Below, in pieces: positions 51,698 to 55,358 of a stretch of DNA of 55,358 nucleotides. This stretch comes from Candidatus Poribacteria bacterium (lineage in GTDB: Bacteria > Poribacteria > WGA-4E > PCPOR2b): NCBI GenBank assembly GCA_022822785.1, contig JAJEAL010000002.1, positions 1-55,358 of the forward strand, in the 5' to 3' direction. Position 1 is the stretch's first letter. Every line of letters starts with the position of its first letter. Below the pieces are notes generated by a model. That model was given only the letters and a program-made list of their open reading frames with translations. It searched no databases and had not been told where the DNA came from. A program made the translations under genes and the position numbers.

Positions 51698-53283
51698 TGA
51701 ACGGATCTGCCAACCAAGATACGATCGCCGATCATCATACTGAGGCAGAGAGTTCCCAAGCAGCTGACCTCTCCACAGAACAGGCGCACGCACAAGTTGC
51801 CACACTCACAAGGGAGACGGTTATTCCACTAGTGGAAAATATTGGGACAATCACGTCGAATATCCGGGTCGCTGCCCGTGAAAGTCGAGAACAGACACGT
51901 CAAGCGCGAATAGCCAATACCTCACTGAAAATCATTGCTTTTGGTACAACATTGATTTCACTCGCAATTCTCATTGGTGTTGTCTATCTGCTTAAGGACA
52001 TTCTCGCCCTAGTGGTAGTCGCTTTCCTGATTGCCTACATTTTTAGTCCGATTGTAGATCTAATTGAGCGAAGAGGAGCCAATCGGACACTTGTAGTCAT
52101 TATCATAACCCTATTAGTGCTCGGTAGTCTTGCGTTTCTTTCAACAGTAACTGTGAATAGCATCACTGGACAGATTTGGAAGCAGCTACCACTGACCGCG
52201 GAACTAGACTTTAGAGATGATTTAGACCGTGGTGTAGTTCCAGACAACTTGCGACAGAAGTTTGTAGATGGGGGTGTTCTATTGTCCTTGAACGCAACAG
52301 TTGTCATCGAAGAAGCAAATAACCGATGGAAACTGGTGGACAGAGGGAACCGCCGTACATACGACATCCGAGAAGAAGAAAATCAACTGAAATTTTACAG
52401 AACGCTTGGATATTTTGCTGATTTTGAAAACCTTGTTGAGGCCATCACAATAGGATTAAATCAGATCCCAAAACCTGTGCGTACAGCTGTAATCGGTTAC
52501 CTTGAGAGCACCGGTTTGGTAGGAGCTTCCGGACAAAAGCCTATTCAGGAGTTTGACCGTGACCAAGTAAATGTCCTTGTTCAAGGATTACAAGACAGAA
52601 TTTCAGGATTTGCGATTGGACAATCCCAGTCGATTATCAATGCAATTGGCACTTCCGCGAAGGGTGCGCTTTCCGCATTTACAACCGGTATCATTCTCTT
52701 ATTTTTAACCTTCTTTCTTCTTAACGGCGGAAGCCAAATAAAGAAAACTTTCATTCAGCTTGTACCGAATCGTTTCTTCGAGCCAGCTTTGGTGCTGATT
52801 CAGGAGCTAGATCGGCAATTAGGGGATTACCTTCGCAGTCGTTTAGCTCAGACAATAATACTCTCAATAGTTGCGTCAATTGGATATTGGATCTTGGGAC
52901 TGCGGTTCGCTATCCTCATCGGAATTATTGCTGGATTAGCAAACCTGATTCCGTATATCGGTCCCCTTATTGGGGCGATTCCTGCAATCGTCGTTGTTTT
53001 TCTAGATTCCCGATTCGGCATCGGTTGGAGCTTGTTGGCTGTAATCATTTTGACGCTTCTGATACAAATCATCGATAATGCGATTATTACGCCATTGGTG
53101 ATAGGCAAAAGTGTTGAGTTGGGGCCCGTAACCACAATTGTCGCAGTATTACTTGGCGAGCAATTACTTGGCTTAATCGGTCTGTTAATGGCGGTTCCGA
53201 TTGCTGCAATGTGCAAGTTAATTATTGAGACAATATGGACGCAATTTAAGGGATATTCACAGTCAATTCTCGTGGGATACTGA
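51697..53283 (+). CDS. AI-2E family transporter with an extracytoplasmic insertion
   Basis: A 528-residue membrane protein of the AI-2E (UPF0118/PerM) family. About eight membrane segments are seen: three near residues 85-160, and the rest from about 320 to 515, with the family's conserved GLRFAILIGIIAGLANLIPYIGP and IIDNAIITPLVIGKSVELGP. Residues about 165-290 form a soluble stretch with VVIEEANNRWKLVDRG, longer than usual. The N-terminal 80 residues are polar. Family members have been linked to autoinducer export or to ion/proton antiport, so the substrate is uncertain. Coupling with the CNB gene suggests regulation by a nucleotide second messenger. Confidence 0.88.
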   Translation: MNGSANQDTIADHHTEAESSQAADLSTEQAHAQVATLTRETVIPLVENIGTITSNIRVAARESREQTRQARIANTSLKIIAFGTTLISLAILIGVVYLLKDILALVVVAFLIAYIFSPIVDLIERRGANRTLVVIIITLLVLGSLAFLSTVTVNSITGQIWKQLPLTAELDFRDDLDRGVVPDNLRQKFVDGGVLLSLNATVVIEEANNRWKLVDRGNRRTYDIREEENQLKFYRTLGYFADFENLVEAITIGLNQIPKPVRTAVIGYLESTGLVGASGQKPIQEFDRDQVNVLVQGLQDRISGFAIGQSQSIINAIGTSAKGALSAFTTGIILLFLTFFLLNGGSQIKKTFIQLVPNRFFEPALVLIQELDRQLGDYLRSRLAQTIILSIVASIGYWILGLRFAILIGIIAGLANLIPYIGPLIGAIPAIVVVFLDSRFGIGWSLLAVIILTLLIQIIDNAIITPLVIGKSVELGPVTTIVAVLLGEQLLGLIGLLMAVPIAAMCKLIIETIWTQFKGYSQSILVGY

Positions 53284-53331
53284 AGTTAATGAGCTCGTCT
53301 CATACTCTAAAAGCGGTGGATAACTATTCAT

Positions 53332-55050
53332 ATGACAAACAATAAGGCAAAATCCGCACTGCATCGTGGAACGGCTTTCTTAACGCAACAGCAAACCTCC
53401 ACAGGTAATTTTGAGGGACAACTATCTTCAAGCACTTTCCCTACCTGTGCCTATGCTTGGGTGCTTCTCGCCCAAGATCAGATGCCGGATGAGGCATTAA
53501 TTAATTGGCTAATTGAACACCAAAATTTGGACGGCACATGGGGACTTGATGCGGCAAATCAAGCGAACCGAGAAGCGACACTGTTTGCACAACTGATTTT
53601 GGAACAGGTTTGGCAACGGAAACCTAGTCCGCAAATCGCTGGCGCCCTTGCACGCGTACCCGGCTATCCGCTGAAACTTGCCCTCATTAAATTATCCTAC
53701 GCAGCTTTTGGCGAATTTGATTGGAACAAGCTAACATTGCCGAAACATTCACCCCCTATGATAGGACTGATGAAAAAGCTGCTGACGAAGTTCCCCTTCC
53801 TGCAATCGTTCCTCAAGCCGCCAACCCACCTCCTGCCACCGGTTGACCTATTCAACACCCGCACCTTTGAGACGCTGTTCATCGCGGAGCAGCACACGCT
53901 TGTGCCAGTCTTTATTCTTATCGAACTGAACACTACCCGACGTACGGAAATCCTTAATTCATTGGTTAATTGGCTCATAGAACATAAGCTTTCTGATAAC
54001 AGTTGGTTTCGCGTGAACTACATCACGGCTTTGTCGGTATTGGCACTCATCGAACTTCAAAAGTATAGAACCAATCATCAAATCAGTGTGAACTCTAGGC
54101 TAACGACGTTTGCTCAATCGGAGGAGATTCAGAGATTGATCGACGGCGGAATCACATGGCTGCAATCAACACGGAACCCAGACGGCGGTTGTCGGGAGGC
54201 GATAAATCTCAACATTTGGGACACGGCATTAAGCGTGCTTACGCTCATTGATATTGGCAATGGAGACACGAGCCACGCCGTTCAACGCGCTGGTAAGTGG
54301 TTTATTGACAACCAAAATCCGGATGGTGGTTGGGCATTTTCGGCGATGGGAAGAAGTGGCAGTCTTCTGAGTGATGCTGATGATACAGCGTTAGCAACAC
54401 TTGCCCTGCTGCGGTCGAAGGTGACCGGCGGTGCTGAAGCGATTAATAGAGGGCTCGCTTGGTTGACAACGCACCAAAGTCCTGACGGGAGTTGTAACAC
54501 ATATCTTCCGGGTCAAGGTGATGTCGGGTGTGTGAGCATTACCGCTCACGCCATTCAGGCACGGCGTGAAGCCACGGGCAAGGAAGCACAGCTTAATCGA
54601 GCCTGTCAATGGCTGGAAAATCAGATTACTAAAGAAGGATGTTGGTCAGATCTCTGGCTAGCTAAACGGACGTATGGAACAGCTTGTGCTATTATCGGTT
54701 TAATCAAAGCAGAGAAAACTACCTCTCCGGCAATTGCGCGCGGGATTCGTTGGCTGGAATCGGTACAAAACAGTGATGGTGGCTGGGGTGAGGATATGTT
54801 CGGTAATCTAGCCGATAGTACGGCTGAGCAGACAGGTTGGTGTACCTACGCTTTACTCCTTGCTGACCCTGAAAGTTCCGCCGCCCGAAAGGGATTGGAG
54901 TTTCTTCTGAGCCGCCAGCGTCCGGATGGCTCGTGGGAAGCCAGTTGTGTCGGTATCTATTGGGAGATTATCGGCGGTTATGCGGATCCAATTTACGCCG
55001 CAGCTTTTCCGATGCTTGCCCTGAATCAGTATTTGAAGAAAGCCATATGA
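53332..55050 (+). CDS. class II terpene cyclase, squalene-hopene-cyclase-like
   Basis: A 572-residue protein of the prenyltransferase/squalene-cyclase alpha-toroid superfamily. The protonating DxDDTA motif of class II cyclases is at residues 348-353 (DADDTA). QW-type repeats are spread through the chain: QNLDGTWGL, RNPDGGC, QNPDGGWAF, QSPDGSC, QNSDGGWGED and QRPDGSWEA. It is shorter than typical squalene-hopene cyclases (about 630 residues or more), with a divergent N-terminal third. The likely product is a cyclised triterpene or another polyprenoid. Placement next to a glycosyltransferase hints at a lipid-modifying pathway, but no other hopanoid gene is in view. Confidence 0.85.
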   Translation: MTNNKAKSALHRGTAFLTQQQTSTGNFEGQLSSSTFPTCAYAWVLLAQDQMPDEALINWLIEHQNLDGTWGLDAANQANREATLFAQLILEQVWQRKPSPQIAGALARVPGYPLKLALIKLSYAAFGEFDWNKLTLPKHSPPMIGLMKKLLTKFPFLQSFLKPPTHLLPPVDLFNTRTFETLFIAEQHTLVPVFILIELNTTRRTEILNSLVNWLIEHKLSDNSWFRVNYITALSVLALIELQKYRTNHQISVNSRLTTFAQSEEIQRLIDGGITWLQSTRNPDGGCREAINLNIWDTALSVLTLIDIGNGDTSHAVQRAGKWFIDNQNPDGGWAFSAMGRSGSLLSDADDTALATLALLRSKVTGGAEAINRGLAWLTTHQSPDGSCNTYLPGQGDVGCVSITAHAIQARREATGKEAQLNRACQWLENQITKEGCWSDLWLAKRTYGTACAIIGLIKAEKTTSPAIARGIRWLESVQNSDGGWGEDMFGNLADSTAEQTGWCTYALLLADPESSAARKGLEFLLSRQRPDGSWEASCVGIYWEIIGGYADPIYAAAFPMLALNQYLKKAI

Positions 55051-55121
55051 AGCATTGTCTGAATGGGCTTATAAATTAGATTCCCTGATCTATCGGGAAT
55101 TTTACCCACAGTTTACCTTAG

Positions 55122-55358
55122 ATGATCTCTGTTATTATCCCGGTTCTGAATGAAGCCAAGATTTTAAATCAATCGCTATCCCGACTCACCCCTCAGCTAA
55201 AGGACCATGAGCTGATTATCGTCGATGGGAATAGTTCTGATGAAACCCTGTTGATTGCAAAAAAGTATGGTAAGGTAATTTCCGCCGAACGTGGGAGAGC
55301 CCGTCAGTCAAACGCGGGTGCTGCTGTGGCAAGTGGAGATATTCTTCTTTTTTTACAT
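55122..55358 (+). CDS. family 2 glycosyltransferase (start only, cut by window end)
   Basis: The first 79 codons from ATG 55122. MISVIIPVLNEAKIL and LIIVDGNSSDET are the GT2 (GT-A fold) nucleotide-sugar-binding signatures; RGRARQSNAGAAVASGDILLFLH follows and is reminiscent of the TIGR04283-type glycosyltransferases. The rest lies outside the window. The gene lies 71 bases after the cyclase and probably belongs to the same operon. Confidence 0.85.
   Translation, partial: MISVIIPVLNEAKILNQSLSRLTPQLKDHELIIVDGNSSDETLLIAKKYGKVISAERGRARQSNAGAAVASGDILLFLH

Noticed and set aside
1-55358. tRNA genes, CRISPR arrays, prophage
   Set aside because: I saw no T-loop-like GGTTCGAATCC sequences in the intergenic regions, no regularly spaced repeats, and no phage structural or integrase genes.

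Overview
The window reads as a bacterial chromosome fragment of moderate GC with long, non-phage gene content and no tRNA, CRISPR or intact transposase gene. Several traits point to an uncultured lineage of the Candidatus Poribacteria type (inference from family repertoire, not from a search): three phytanoyl-CoA-dioxygenase-like (PhyH) proteins, a secreted LRR protein ending in dockerin-like repeats plus a C-terminal NYPNPFNPETW-type sorting/FlgD-like module, Gfo/Idh/MocA and other small-molecule catabolic enzymes, and many short dispersed palindromic repeats between genes.

Layout. 1-1942 (minus): an ABC exporter pair (FtsX/MacB-like permease, then ATPase cut by the window edge). 2349-4326: groL with a consensus sigma-70-type promoter, a perfect CIRCE operator, an unusual histidine-rich C-terminus and a strong terminator; groES is not adjacent. 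4396-11647: a small zinc-ribbon protein and a divergent three-gene operon VWA membrane protein / DUF4159 / DUF4175-like coiled-coil protein. 11829-13132 (minus): a PhyH gene and an RNase P RNA gene (rnpB). 13330-15816: ECF sigma factor, zinc-finger anti-sigma and a secreted protein. 15837-23010: mostly minus-strand metabolic genes (membrane hydrolase-like, Gfo/Idh/MocA, O-methyltransferase, HIBADH-family, cupin, PfkB kinase) plus a PaaK-like ligase. 23031-25426: a LRR/dockerin secreted protein and a decayed E1-alpha tail, bracketed by an identical 46-bp direct repeat. 25624-26773: a second ECF/anti-sigma pair. 27023-34532: a plus-strand catabolic cluster (MlrC-type M81 peptidase, MDR dehydrogenase, amidase, class III aminotransferase, M19 dipeptidase, SDR). 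34594-39684 (minus): a glycoside-hydrolase-like protein, a lipoprotein and two PhyH enzymes.

39801-50480 is the most striking region: a signalling island of eleven genes comprising five STAS anti-sigma-antagonist-like proteins, two RsbW/SpoIIAB-like ATPases, two SpoIIE/RsbU-type phosphatases (one with a receiver domain, one with GAF domains), a three-PAS hybrid histidine kinase with two receivers, and a stand-alone receiver. No sigma factor or DNA-binding output gene sits in it, so it looks like a branched partner-switching network fed by two-component input. 50948-55358 (plus): a promoter, a cyclic-nucleotide-binding protein, an AI-2E-family permease, a class II terpene (squalene-hopene-like) cyclase and the beginning of a family 2 glycosyltransferase.

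How the parts may work together: the two ECF systems and the partner-switching island are regulatory layers sensing envelope or environmental state; the metabolic clusters look devoted to scavenging amides, peptides, sugars and small organic acids. All functions are assigned from motifs read by eye; no similarity search was run.
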